DNA of 64,000 nt from Planotetraspora mira (GTDB lineage: Bacteria; Actinomycetota; Actinomycetes; Streptosporangiales; Streptosporangiaceae): assembly GCF_016863275.1 (NCBI RefSeq), contig NZ_BOOO01000016.1, positions 124,001 through 188,000 on the forward strand, given 5' to 3'. The notes below the pieces were generated by a model. The model saw nothing but the letters and a program-made list of their open reading frames with translations. It was not told where the DNA came from and did not search any database. The position numbers were made by a program, and so were the translations under genes. Below, piece after piece: positions 45,665 through 54,241 of this stretch (the stretch's first letter is position 1; each line of letters begins with the position of its first letter).

Positions 45665-46864
45665 ATGTTCGTGGAGGCCGCGGTGCCCCAGCCACGCGAC
45701 CGGCGGGCGCGTCTCGCCACCTTCGCCGTCTTCTTCGTCCAGGGCCTCACGTTCGCCACCCTGCTCACCCAGGTCTCCGCGCTGCAGAAGAAGCACGGGC
45801 TCACCGACGGCGAGTTGTCGATCCTGCTGCTCGTCGTCCCGGTCATCGCCGGGATCGGCAGCGTGGTGGCGGGAAGCCTCGCGACGCGGTTCGGCAGCCG
45901 CTGGATCCTCAGGTTCGTCCAGCCGCTCGCGTGTGTGGCGGTCGTCCTGGCCGGCGCCGCCCCCAACGTCCCGACTCTCGTGGCGGCCAACGTCCTGTTC
46001 GGGCTCAGCCTCGGCGGGGTCGACGCGGGCATGAACATGCAGGGCGTCACCGTCGAGCGCCGGTACGGCAGGCCCGTCCTGACGGGCTTCCACGCCCTGT
46101 GGAGCGCCGCGGCGGTCATCGGAGCGTTGTGGGCGTCCGCGGCGGGCGGCATGGATCTCGCCCTGCCCGCCACGTTCGCGATCGCCCTGGCCCCCGCCGC
46201 GGTCATCTCGCTGGTCGCCTCCAACTGGCTCTGCACGCCGGAGGAGGAGCACGTGGAGGTGGAGGCCGCACACGCCGGCCCCCAGGTCCCCTGGAAGGCG
46301 ATCATCCCGCTCTGCCTCGCGATGGCCTTCCTCTACGTGGGCGACTCGTCGATCTCCAACTTCGGCTCCGTCTTCATGGACAAGGTCATGCACGCGTCGG
46401 CGGCGGTCGTGCCGCTCGCGCTGGGCGCCTACCAGGCGACCACGTTCGTCGTCAGGATCGGGGGCGACCTCGCCGTCCGCAGGTGGGGGCCTGCCTTCAT
46501 CGTCAGGATCGGCGGCGCGGTGGCCACGCTCGGCTTCGTCGCGATCGTCGTCGCGCCCTCCGAGCCGCTGGCCATCGCCGGCTTCGCGCTCACCGGAATC
46601 GGCCTGTCGGTCGTCGCCCCCCAGTCGTTCTCGGCGGCCGGCCGCCTGGACCCCGCGGGGACCGGCGTGGCGATCGCGCGGGTCAACCTGTTCAACTACG
46701 TGGGCTTCATCGTGGGCGCCGCCCTGGTCGGCGGCATCGCGGACGCCGCCGACTACCGGATCGCCTTCACCGCGCCGCTCGTGCTCGCCGCCGTGATCAT
46801 CCTGCTCGCACGGGGTTTCCAGCCTCGTACGGCTCCCGCCGTCACGGCGCCCGCCACCTCCTGA
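45665..46864 (+). CDS. MFS transporter (YbjJ-like)
   Basis: 399 residues, about 12 TM helices, e.g. ATFAVFFVQGLTFATLL, ILLLVVPVIAGIGSVVAGSL, GLSLGGVDAGMNMQGVTVER (signature of the YbjJ-type group), FNYVGFIVGAALVGGIADAA. Exporter of unknown substrate. Start ATG 45665; divergent from DUF1707 with a TAGTCT -10 at about 45637. An alternative start is MPQPRD-like VPQPRD a few codons in. Confidence 0.85.
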   Translation: MFVEAAVPQPRDRRARLATFAVFFVQGLTFATLLTQVSALQKKHGLTDGELSILLLVVPVIAGIGSVVAGSLATRFGSRWILRFVQPLACVAVVLAGAAPNVPTLVAANVLFGLSLGGVDAGMNMQGVTVERRYGRPVLTGFHALWSAAAVIGALWASAAGGMDLALPATFAIALAPAAVISLVASNWLCTPEEEHVEVEAAHAGPQVPWKAIIPLCLAMAFLYVGDSSISNFGSVFMDKVMHASAAVVPLALGAYQATTFVVRIGGDLAVRRWGPAFIVRIGGAVATLGFVAIVVAPSEPLAIAGFALTGIGLSVVAPQSFSAAGRLDPAGTGVAIARVNLFNYVGFIVGAALVGGIADAADYRIAFTAPLVLAAVIILLARGFQPRTAPAVTAPATS

Positions 46865-46882
46865 CGCAGGTCGCCGGACGGC

Positions 46883-48250
46883 CTATCCGAGACGCCCGGC
46901 GACCTCCTCGACCGCCCGCAGGATGCGGTGGGCGGGCAGCCGCGCGAATCCGATGACGAGCGCGGGGGGCCGTCTCCTCGCTCCGTCCCGGGTCACCGGA
47001 TCGACACTCAGCCCGGCGGCCCTGGCCGCCTCGGTGATGGCCTCCTGCCTGCCGTCCGGTAGTTCGGCGTAGAGGTGGAGGCCCGCGGAGATCCCGTGCA
47101 CCGTGATCTCCGGAAGGTGCTCGGCGAGGGCGTCCACCAGTGCGTCCCTGCGTACCCGGTACTCCCTGCGCATGCGGCGCAGGTGCCTGTCGTAGCCCCC
47201 CGACCCGACGAGGTGGGCGAGCGCGTGCTGGTCGATGACGGGAGAGCCGAGGTCGAGTTCCCCCCTGGCCCGCCGTACTAACCCGGCGATGTGCGGCGGG
47301 GCCACCAGCCAGCCGAGCCGCAGCCCGGGGGCGAGCGACTTGCTGACGCTGCCCGCCAGGACGACCCGGCCGGGGGCGAGCCCCTGCAGGCAGCCCACGG
47401 GCTCGCGGTCGAAGCGGAAGTCGGCGTCGTAGTCGTCCTCCAGGAGCACGGCCCCGGTCCTCGACGCCCAGGCGATCAGCTCGGCCCGTCGGCGGGGGGA
47501 GAGCACGACCCCCGTCGGGTACTGGTGCGCGGGTGTGAGAAGGACGACCTCGGCTCCCGTCCCCGCCAGGTCCTCGGTGACCATGCCCTCCTCGTCGACG
47601 GGCACCCGGATCAGTTCGGCCCCCGCACGGGCCAGCAGCGGGAGCTGGCGCGGGCTCGTGGGGTCCTCGACGGCGAGGGCCACCCTGCGCCCCGCCCGCT
47701 CCGCCAGGACGCGGATGACCAGGCTGAGTCCCTGCGCCATGCCGGTGACGATCACCAGGTTCTCCGGCGTGGCGTCCGCGGCACGCACCCGGCGCAGATA
47801 CGGAGCCAACTGCTCGCGCAACTCCGGGACGCCGCCGGGATCGCCGTAGTCCAGCGCGTCGTTGGGCACCGTCGTGAGCACGTGCCTGATCGCCGCGAGC
47901 CACGCCTGGCGGGGGAACGCCGTCAGGTCGGGCGAGGTCGGCCGGTGCCCGTAGTACGGCGCGGCCGGCTCGGGCCGGTCGTCCACGACCGAGGGGGTCC
48001 GGCTGGGCGCGGCCGCCACCCGGGTACCGGCACCGACCCTCGCCTCCAGGAAGCCCTCTGCGACCAGCTGCTCGTAGGCCTCGACGACGACGCCACGCGA
48101 CAGTCCGAGGTCCCTGGCGAGGTCCCTGGTGGCCGGAAGGCGGGTGCCCCGGGCCAGGCGCCCCGACCGGATCGACTCTCTCAGCTCGCGGGCGACCTGA
48201 GCGGCTAGCCCGCCCGCGCTCCGGTCGAGCGTGAGATGCAGATCTGCCAT
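46883..48250 (-). CDS. MocR/PdxR-type GntR-aminotransferase regulator
   Basis: 455 residues. Residues ~5-70: GntR winged HTH (LRESIRSGRLARGTRLPATR, LGLSRGVVVEAYEQLVAEGF). Residues ~95-450: fold type I aminotransferase with YGDPGGVPELREQL, LEDDYDADFRFD and PLP lysine in GSVSKSLAPGLRLGW. MocR proteins sense PLP or PLP-bound amino compounds. Divergent from the EamA transporter gene; three ATTGG repeats lie between and into its start, so control of the transporter is likely. Confidence 0.92.
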   Translation of the reverse strand: MADLHLTLDRSAGGLAAQVARELRESIRSGRLARGTRLPATRDLARDLGLSRGVVVEAYEQLVAEGFLEARVGAGTRVAAAPSRTPSVVDDRPEPAAPYYGHRPTSPDLTAFPRQAWLAAIRHVLTTVPNDALDYGDPGGVPELREQLAPYLRRVRAADATPENLVIVTGMAQGLSLVIRVLAERAGRRVALAVEDPTSPRQLPLLARAGAELIRVPVDEEGMVTEDLAGTGAEVVLLTPAHQYPTGVVLSPRRRAELIAWASRTGAVLLEDDYDADFRFDREPVGCLQGLAPGRVVLAGSVSKSLAPGLRLGWLVAPPHIAGLVRRARGELDLGSPVIDQHALAHLVGSGGYDRHLRRMRREYRVRRDALVDALAEHLPEITVHGISAGLHLYAELPDGRQEAITEAARAAGLSVDPVTRDGARRRPPALVIGFARLPAHRILRAVEEVAGRLG

Positions 48251-48298
48251 TGGTACTCGATTCCGCTGCCCGATTGGACCCGTTCAGTGAACCATTGG
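48249..48298. promoter_or_regulatory. ATTGG direct repeats in the MocR/EamA intergenic region
   Basis: ATTGG occurs at 48249-48253 (over the MocR start), 48273-48277 and 48294-48298, spaced 24 and 21 bp, same orientation. MocR-type proteins often bind direct repeats two helical turns apart. TAACAT (48304-48309) lies 8 nt before the EamA GTG 48318, a likely -10. Confidence 0.55.
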
Positions 48299-48317
48299 CT
48301 TCCTAACATCTCCACAC

Positions 48318-49283
48318 GTGACTTCCCTCAGCGAGACCGTTCCCCGTCCCGTGACCCTGCCCGCCGCGGCGGGCGCGGCCGGGGCGATGTTCATGGTGGG
48401 CACGCTGGCCGCCGTCTCCGGCCTCATCGGCGGCTACCCCCTCTACGGCGGGCAGGCCCTGCGTTACGCGCTCGCCGCCGTGATCCTTCTCGCCGTCGCC
48501 AGAATCCGGGGTCCCGTACGGCAGGCGAGGCTCGGGCCGCCCGCCTGGGGGCTGCTCTGCGGCCTGTCCCTGACCGGACTGGTGATCTTCAACGTGTGCG
48601 TGATCGAGGCCGCCAGGGCGTCGAGTCCCGCGCTGCCGGGCACGGTCCTCGCCACGGTGCCGCTGGCGCTCGCCGTCCTCGGCCCGCTGGCACGGGGGTC
48701 GGGGCCGTCGCTCCCCTCTCCGAAGGTGATCGCCGCGGCCCTGGTCGTGGTCGCCGGCGCGCTGCTCGCGACGGGGTTCGGCAGCGGCAACCTGCCCGGC
48801 CTGATGTGGTCGCTCGGCGCGCTCGCCTGCGAGGTGTGCTTCTCGCTCCTCGCGCTGCCCCTGCTGCCCTCGCTGGGCCCGATCCGGGTCTCGGCCTACG
48901 CGACGGCCCTCGCCGTCCCGTTCCTGCTGGTCATCGGCTTCGTCATGGACGGGCAGGCCATGTTCAGGATGCCTACGGTCCCCGAGGCGCTGGGTCTGGG
49001 CTACCTGTCTCTCATCGTGACCACGGTGGCGTTCTTCCTCTGGTACGACTCGCTGCCCCGGCTGGGCGCCGACCGCGCCGGACTGTTCGCCGGGATGATC
49101 CCGGTCGGCGCGATCAGCACCTCGGTGGTCCTCGGTCTGGGCCTGCCGTCGGCGGCGGACCTCGCCGGCGCGGCCGTCGTCATCGCCGGGATTTCGCTCG
49201 GACTTCGGACGACCGGTTCTTACGCTCGTCGCGGATCTCGTGCAGAACGATCGCGAGCAGCGAGAACGCCAGCGCGACCATGA
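48318..49283 (+). CDS. EamA/DMT-family transporter
   Basis: 321 residues, about ten TM helices in two EamA repeats (AAGAAGAMFMVGTLAAVSGL, GLLCGLSLTGLVIFNVCVIE, IAAALVVVAGALLATGFGSG, AFFLWYDSLPRLGADRAGLF, ISTSVVLGLGLPSAADLAGA). Likely exports an amino acid or other metabolite sensed by the divergent MocR. The last ~30 residues (TTGSYARRGSRAERSRAART) are Arg/Ser-rich and lie opposite a small minus-strand gene; the true functional end is probably near GISLGLRT. Confidence 0.87.
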   Translation: MTSLSETVPRPVTLPAAAGAAGAMFMVGTLAAVSGLIGGYPLYGGQALRYALAAVILLAVARIRGPVRQARLGPPAWGLLCGLSLTGLVIFNVCVIEAARASSPALPGTVLATVPLALAVLGPLARGSGPSLPSPKVIAAALVVVAGALLATGFGSGNLPGLMWSLGALACEVCFSLLALPLLPSLGPIRVSAYATALAVPFLLVIGFVMDGQAMFRMPTVPEALGLGYLSLIVTTVAFFLWYDSLPRLGADRAGLFAGMIPVGAISTSVVLGLGLPSAADLAGAAVVIAGISLGLRTTGSYARRGSRAERSRAARTPARP

Positions 49284-49326
49284 TCCCCGCACCGAAGAAG
49301 ATCATCATCATGACTTCGGTCCCCAT
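49180..49326 (-). CDS. 48-residue single-TM membrane protein
   Basis: Translated by hand: MGTEVMMMIFFGAGIMVALA, then FSLLAIVLHEIRDERKNRSS and a basic end. One TM helix (residues ~6-30) followed by a charged cytoplasmic tail. An excellent SD, GGGGGAGG, lies 2 nt before the ATG at 49326, and GATAAT-like sequence precedes it. The 3' part overlaps the EamA gene antisense by ~104 bp, which explains the odd EamA tail. Divergent from the class I fumarase gene. Function unknown. Confidence 0.65.
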   Translation of the reverse strand: MGTEVMMMIFFGAGIMVALAFSLLAIVLHEIRDERKNRSSEVRAKSRR

Positions 49327-49352
49327 GGCCTCCCCCTCATGCCATCAGGGCT

Positions 49353-49376
49353 AATTATCCCGTTTTATGCCCCTAT
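49353..49376. promoter_or_regulatory. TTTTATGCCC element shared with the asnB/xseB region
   Basis: AATTAT-CCCG-TTTTATGCCC-CTAT aligns with 42236-42258, sharing TTTTATGCCC exactly plus the upstream CCC and downstream TAT. It lies in the divergent region between the 48-residue gene and the class I fumarase gene. Confidence 0.45.
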
Positions 49377-49470
49377 TGACCTATAAATTCGATCAAAAGA
49401 AGGGCGAAGCGGAACCGCCTCGGCAGAGCCGTACGCTGTGGGGAAAACGCGATGACGCAAGGGACCGAGG

Positions 49471-51141
49471 ATGCCCGAGTTCGACTACACCGACCTGCTG
49501 CCGCTGGGCCCGGACGAGACGGAATACCGCCTGATCACGACCGAGGGGGTGCGCGTCACCGAGGCGGCGGGACGGAGGTTCCTCGAGGTCGATCCCGAGG
49601 CCCTGCGCCTGCTCACCGAGACCGCGGTCCACGACATCTCGCACTACCTCCGCTCGTCCCACCTCGCCCAGTTGCGGAAGATCGTCGACGATCCCGAGTC
49701 GAGCGGGAACGACCGTTTCGTGGCGCTCGACCTGCTGAAGAACGCGAGCATCTCGGCGGGCGGCGTCCTGCCGATGTGCCAGGACACCGGCACGGCGATC
49801 GTGATGGGCAAGCGCGGCAGGCACGTCCTCACCGACGGGAGCGACGCCGAGCACATCAGCCGCGGCGTGTACGACGCCTACACCAAGCTGAACCTGCGCT
49901 ACTCCCAGATGGCGCCGCTGACCATGTGGGACGAGAAGAACACGGGTAACAACCTGCCCGCCCAGATCGAGCTGTACGCGGAGGACCCGGCGGGGCACCC
50001 GGACGAGTACAAGCTGCTGTTCATGGCCAAGGGCGGCGGCTCGGCCAACAAGTCGTTCCTCTACCAGGAGACCAAGGCCGTCCTCAACGAGAAGCGGATG
50101 CTCCAGTTCCTCGAGGAGAAGATCCGCTCCCTCGGCACCGCCGCCTGCCCGCCGTACCATCTGGCGATCGTGGTGGGCGGGACCAGCGCCGAGTTCGCGC
50201 TCAAGACGGCCAAGTACGCGTCGGCGCGGTACCTGGACTCCATCCCGACGGAAGGCTCCACGAGCGGCCACGGCTTCCGCGACCTCGAGATGGAGAAGAA
50301 GGTCTTCGAGCTCACCCAGAAACTCGGCATCGGCGCCCAGTTCGGCGGCAAGTACTTCTGCCACGACGTCCGGGTGATCCGGCTGCCCAGGCACGGCGCG
50401 TCCTGCCCCGTCGCCATCGCCGTGAGCTGCAGCGCCGACCGCCAGGCCCTGGCCAAGATCACTTCTGAGGGCGTCTTCCTGGAGCAGTTGGAGACCGACC
50501 CGGCGAAGTTCCTCCCCGACACGACGGACGAGCACCTGTCCGACGACGTCGTTGCCATCGACCTCAACCGCCCGATGCCGGAGATCCTCGCCGAGCTCAG
50601 CGGGTATCCGGTCAAGACGCGGCTGTCCCTCACGGGACCGCTCGTCGTCGCCCGCGACATCGCCCACGCCAAGATCTCGGAGCTCCTCGACGAGGGTGGC
50701 GAGATGCCCGGCTACCTCAAGGACCACGCGGTCTACTACGCCGGCCCGGCCAAGACGCCCGAGGGGTACGCCTCCGGGTCGTTCGGCCCGACCACGGCCG
50801 GGCGCATGGACTCCTACGTCGAGCGCTTCCAGGCCGCCGGCGGGTCCATGGTGATGCTGGCCAAGGGCAACAGGTCCAAGCAGGTGACCGACGCGTGCCG
50901 GGAGCACGGCGGCTTCTACCTCGGCTCGATCGGCGGCCCCGCGGCACGGCTGGCCCAGGACTGCATCACCAAGGTCGAGGTCCTGGAATACCCCGAGCTC
51001 GGCATGGAGGCCGTCTGGAGGATCGAGGTGGTCGACTTCCCCGCGTTCATCGTCGTGGACGACAAGGGCAACGACTTCTTCACCGCACAGCAACCATCAC
51101 CGACGTTCACCACAATCCCTGTACGCACCTCCGGCGCGTAG
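49471..51141 (+). CDS. Class I (Fe-S) fumarate hydratase
   Basis: 556 residues. Iron-dependent fumarase of the FumA/B type: N-terminal alpha domain with [15 protein letters not shown] and [50 protein letters not shown], and C-terminal beta domain from ~385 ([40 protein letters not shown]). Cluster-ligand cysteines are in [14 protein letters not shown] and GASCPVA. A class II fumarase gene lies only 4.7 kb downstream; the two are not homologous. Single gene with AT-rich leader containing TTGACC (49376-49381). Confidence 0.94.
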   Translation: MPEFDYTDLLPLGPDETEYRLITTEGVRVTEAAGRRFLEVDPEALRLLTETAVHDISHYLRSSHLAQLRKIVDDPESSGNDRFVALDLLKNASISAGGVLPMCQDTGTAIVMGKRGRHVLTDGSDAEHISRGVYDAYTKLNLRYSQMAPLTMWDEKNTGNNLPAQIELYAEDPAGHPDEYKLLFMAKGGGSANKSFLYQETKAVLNEKRMLQFLEEKIRSLGTAACPPYHLAIVVGGTSAEFALKTAKYASARYLDSIPTEGSTSGHGFRDLEMEKKVFELTQKLGIGAQFGGKYFCHDVRVIRLPRHGASCPVAIAVSCSADRQALAKITSEGVFLEQLETDPAKFLPDTTDEHLSDDVVAIDLNRPMPEILAELSGYPVKTRLSLTGPLVVARDIAHAKISELLDEGGEMPGYLKDHAVYYAGPAKTPEGYASGSFGPTTAGRMDSYVERFQAAGGSMVMLAKGNRSKQVTDACREHGGFYLGSIGGPAARLAQDCITKVEVLEYPELGMEAVWRIEVVDFPAFIVVDDKGNDFFTAQQPSPTFTTIPVRTSGA

Positions 51142-51579
51142 GGGCCGTTCCCGGGTACCGCGCTCGGCCGGGTGTCCGTGTCCCCCACGGGACACAGCCC
51201 GCCGGAGCGCGGCCCCCCGTCATCGCACCCACCCAGATGCGGACCCATCCCACCCCCCGGCTCTCGAAGGAGCCGGAAGCTTCAACGGCGGGTGCCGCCC
51301 TCTAGGACCTATACCGCCCCCAATAGAAGTATTAATTTCGGGGCGTTCATTCGTGCCGCCGTTCAAAGGCCCGCACGGCCTACTTACGCGGTTTCAGTCC
51401 GAACGCGGTTGCACGTAGGCCTAAACCAGCGGCTATGGCCGGCCGGGCAACGACTGCAATTCCGCTTAGAGCGGTCACTATGTGGCGCCCCGGTCTCGCG
51501 GGGGATTTGGGATCGGCCATAATCCCGTACGCCCGCTGGGAAAGGTCCAGCAGACTGCTCTCCCCCGCGAAGAGGAACG
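51142..51579. other. 438-bp region without a secure gene
   Basis: Contains the hairpin at 51178-51195, an AT-richer patch (about 51310-51345) and the leader of the lipoprotein gene. A minus-strand frame 51520-51380 would give 46 residues (MADPKSPARPGRHIVTALSG..., one hydrophobic stretch, basic end) but has a poor SD; I regard it as possible only. Confidence 0.5.
51178..51195 (+). terminator. Hairpin after class I fumarase
   Basis: GTGTCCC-CCAC-GGGACAC, a 7-bp perfect stem, 37 bp after the fumarase stop. No T-tract follows, as is common in actinomycetes. Confidence 0.5.
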
Positions 51580-52080
51580 ATGAAGCATTCAGGACCCGCA
51601 GTCGCCGCCTTGGCTCTCGCACTGCTGGCGGGGTGCGATGTGAGCGGCGGCCAGGGTGGTGGCCGAGTAGTCGCCGCCGTGGACGTCATCCAGAGACTGC
51701 GGGACGCCGGTTACCAGTGCGACCCCAACCAGGGGCCGGGACTCATCCCCATCCCCAACAACACTCCCAAGGTGTTCTACGCCTGCGGCCAGGCCCAGGT
51801 CTTCACCATCTATGACGACACCCAACGCATGGGTGAACAGAGTCTTGCTGTGAACAAGCTGTTCGGTTCAGAGGGACAGCTCGGCGGCGAAGTCTTCGAG
51901 GACCCGAACAATCCCAACAGCGTTTACCCATTCTGGGACCTCATGTGCATGGACGACGATGTAAGGCCGCCGCTCATAAGGCAGGCTGGTCAAGTTAGCA
52001 CTGCCGATCTTGACGGCTTCATTAACGAGGTTGCCCGGGACGAGCGGCGGATACGTGAGACACCCGAGCCCCGAGGCTGA
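51580..52080 (+). CDS. Predicted lipoprotein, unknown function
   Basis: 166 residues. Lipoprotein signal AVAALALALLAGC with lipobox LAGC at residue ~19. Mature part has two Cys pairs (YQCDPNQG, FYACGQAQ, DLMCMDDD) that could form disulfides, and ends DEFINEVARDERR-like acidic/basic helix. No family recognised. GAGAGG-type SD is replaced by GCGAAGAGGA just upstream of ATG 51580. Isolated gene in a low-constraint region. Confidence 0.7.
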   Translation: MKHSGPAVAALALALLAGCDVSGGQGGGRVVAAVDVIQRLRDAGYQCDPNQGPGLIPIPNNTPKVFYACGQAQVFTIYDDTQRMGEQSLAVNKLFGSEGQLGGEVFEDPNNPNSVYPFWDLMCMDDDVRPPLIRQAGQVSTADLDGFINEVARDERRIRETPEPRG

Positions 52081-52140
52081 CTGTTCCGGGACCGGGTTCA
52101 GCTTTCGACACCGCAGGCAGGATGTGTAAGGCATGGGGGT

Positions 52141-52467
52141 CTATTCCGAATAGATAGGGGCCGTGCCGGCCGTCTCCTGTTCCTCGTCCCATTCTTCGAC
52201 CAGCCACGCGTCAACACGCACAACGGCAACGTCCAGTCCTGCGACCTTGAAGGCGTCTCGGACGGAACGCCCGGCGAACGGCGCAACGTCCCAAAGGGCC
52301 GGCACGCCCACGGTCATGGTGAACTCGCTGCGGTCCTGCCAGAGCTGGGCCGCGGGCGAATACTTCAGAAGTTCCCCGGTCACCAGGTCGAGCGCTTCCC
52401 GCGCGTCGTCCTCGGACAGGTTCACGCCCGCATGGGCGACCCTGACGACGGCCTGATATTCACGCAT
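52141..52467 (-). CDS. Hypothetical protein of the accessory type
   Basis: 108 residues (MREYQAVVRVAHAGVNLSED, a central ALDLVTGELLKYSPAAQLWQ, C-terminal acidic EEWDEEQETAG). Looks like a small alpha/beta protein; no family I can name. GGAGAG lies 10 nt upstream and a GTTTAAAC palindrome (52469-52476) sits between it and the ATG. Composition is slightly less GC-rich than the core genes. Confidence 0.6.
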   Translation of the reverse strand: MREYQAVVRVAHAGVNLSEDDAREALDLVTGELLKYSPAAQLWQDRSEFTMTVGVPALWDVAPFAGRSVRDAFKVAGLDVAVVRVDAWLVEEWDEEQETAGTAPIYSE

Positions 52468-53035
52468 CGTTTAAACACTCTCCGGTTCAGGAACGGAGCC
52501 GATCGTGTCGGCTCATTTTCCTCGACCTTAGAGGGAAAATACCTGTCCGCCCCCCTTGAGGCCCGCCTTCTCGGCGATCTCAGAAAGCCCGTCATCCAGA
52601 CGATCACACGGCGAGAACCCTGCTCGGCACTGCGATCACAACCGTTATCCGTGGCTCTGAAGAAACATCATCGGCGCATGCGTGCTGCACCATTTCGCGG
52701 CAACGGTTTCGAAGCGGCACCCCCGAACGGCTCCACGCCGCCGACCCACACGGCCGACACGTCTCAAGCGCCGGCGCGCTCGGCGAACCACGGGCTGAGG
52801 CCAGGGCGCTACGCATCGCGCCCGGCACGTCCAGATCCTGTGCCCAGCCCGACCCGCGACGCGACGCGACCGTGAACAACCTGGCCGGTCGCCCGATGCT
52901 CCGCCGCCACGCGCTCCTTACCATCGGCCGCTGCTGACCTACGACCCGCAAGTCAGAACATTTGACAGAAGATCTCAACAATTTCCCGGCATGGTCTCTA
53001 CAGGTCATGTGGCACGAATCGGTAAGCTGCCACCC
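52468..53035. other. 568-bp region without a gene
   Basis: Open frames on both strands here have no domain, poor starts and irregular composition. It holds an AT-rich patch (52480-52545) at the 5' side of the small minus-strand gene, TTGACA at 52962-52967, and the kinase promoter with TAAGCT at 53023-53028, 7 nt before the ATG. Confidence 0.55.
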
Positions 53036-54199
53036 ATGCGTGCGCCGTCCGGATACCAGTTAGCCGCGCGCTACCGGCTCATGGAGCCGGTCGGCCGCGG
53101 CGGCATGGGCACCGTTTGGCGTGCGCGCGACGAGCTTCTCGACCGCGACGTGGCTGTCAAGGAGGTCCGGCTGCCGATGGTCCTCGATGAGGAGCTGCGG
53201 GCCGAGCTCTGCGCGCGGACCGAGCGTGAGGGCCGGGCCACCGCCATGGTGGCCCATCCCTCCGTCATCACGGTGTTCGACGTGATCACCGAGGACGAGC
53301 GTCCGTGGATCGTGATGGAGCTCCTCAAGGCCCGGTCCCTCGAGGAGATCGTCAAGCAGGACGGCCCGCTCGACCCGCGGCACGTGGCGGACATCGGCAG
53401 GCAGGTGCTGGGCGCGCTGCGCGCCGTCCACGCCAAGGGCATCCTCCATCGTGACGTGAAGCCCAGCAACGTGCTCGTGACCCAGGATCGGACCGTGCTG
53501 ACCGACTTCGGGCTGGCCGCCCTCGAGGGCGACGTCTCCCTGACGCAGGCGGGCATCGTGCTCGGCTCCGCCGGTTACATCGCACCCGAGCGGGTGCTGG
53601 GCGACAAGGCCAGTCCGGCGGCCGACCTGTGGTCGCTCGGCGCGACGCTCTACACCGCGGTCGAAGGACGCGGCCTGCACGGCCGCCGTTCCGCCGCGGC
53701 CGCCCTGGCGGCGCTCACCAGCGGCGCGCCGATACCCATGGAGCGGGCGGGTCCGCTCGCGCCCGTCCTTCGCGGGCTGCTCCAGATCGACCCGGCCGTC
53801 CGGCTCGACGCGGTCCGCGCGGCGGTGCTTCTCGCCAGGATCGCCGCCGGCGGGAGCGGAGAGGACCTGAGCCCGCAACCGCACCGGCCGATCCGTCCCC
53901 AGGCTTCGACGGCGGTGCCGGCGGCTCAGCGCAGGCCGCAACACCGGGGGCAGCACCGGGCCGAGCCACGGCCCGCGCCGAGTGTGGCGCCGCGCAGCTA
54001 TCCGCGCGACCCTCAGGACTCGGGCCCACACCAGACCAGGATCTACCCCCAGAATCCGCGACGACCGGGCGAAGGCGTGCATCGCAAGCCCGCCGGCCCG
54101 GCCAGGCACCACTCCGTCGGCGTTCCGGTGATCCAGCGGCTGGTCCAGGTCATCGCGATGGTGCTGCCGCGTCGGTACCGGCCGAAAAAACTCAAGTGA
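53036..54199 (+). CDS. PknB-type serine/threonine protein kinase (soluble, no sensor domain)
   Basis: 387 residues. Kinase domain ~10-265: Gly loop VGRGGMGTVW, VAVKEV (Lys), ILHRDVKPSNVL (catalytic loop), TDFGLA (DFG), SAGYIAPE. The remaining ~120 residues are Pro/Arg/Gln-rich and disordered with no TM or PASTA repeats. ATG 53036 follows TAAGCT by 7 nt (leaderless); the frame extends to 52991 without RBS. A second kinase gene follows after 42 bp. Confidence 0.9.
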   Translation: MRAPSGYQLAARYRLMEPVGRGGMGTVWRARDELLDRDVAVKEVRLPMVLDEELRAELCARTEREGRATAMVAHPSVITVFDVITEDERPWIVMELLKARSLEEIVKQDGPLDPRHVADIGRQVLGALRAVHAKGILHRDVKPSNVLVTQDRTVLTDFGLAALEGDVSLTQAGIVLGSAGYIAPERVLGDKASPAADLWSLGATLYTAVEGRGLHGRRSAAAALAALTSGAPIPMERAGPLAPVLRGLLQIDPAVRLDAVRAAVLLARIAAGGSGEDLSPQPHRPIRPQASTAVPAAQRRPQHRGQHRAEPRPAPSVAPRSYPRDPQDSGPHQTRIYPQNPRRPGEGVHRKPAGPARHHSVGVPVIQRLVQVIAMVLPRRYRPKKLK

Positions 54200-54241
54200 C
54201 CGGAAGACGCTTCTCAACCGAGAATCGCTATCTTTCTTAAT

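Noticed and set aside
51380-51520. 46-residue minus-strand frame
   Set aside because: Weak SD and no family; mentioned only in the intergenic entry.
52432-53008. Two open frames (147 residues plus, 134 residues minus)
   Set aside because: No RBS, irregular composition, overlap with each other; no domain.
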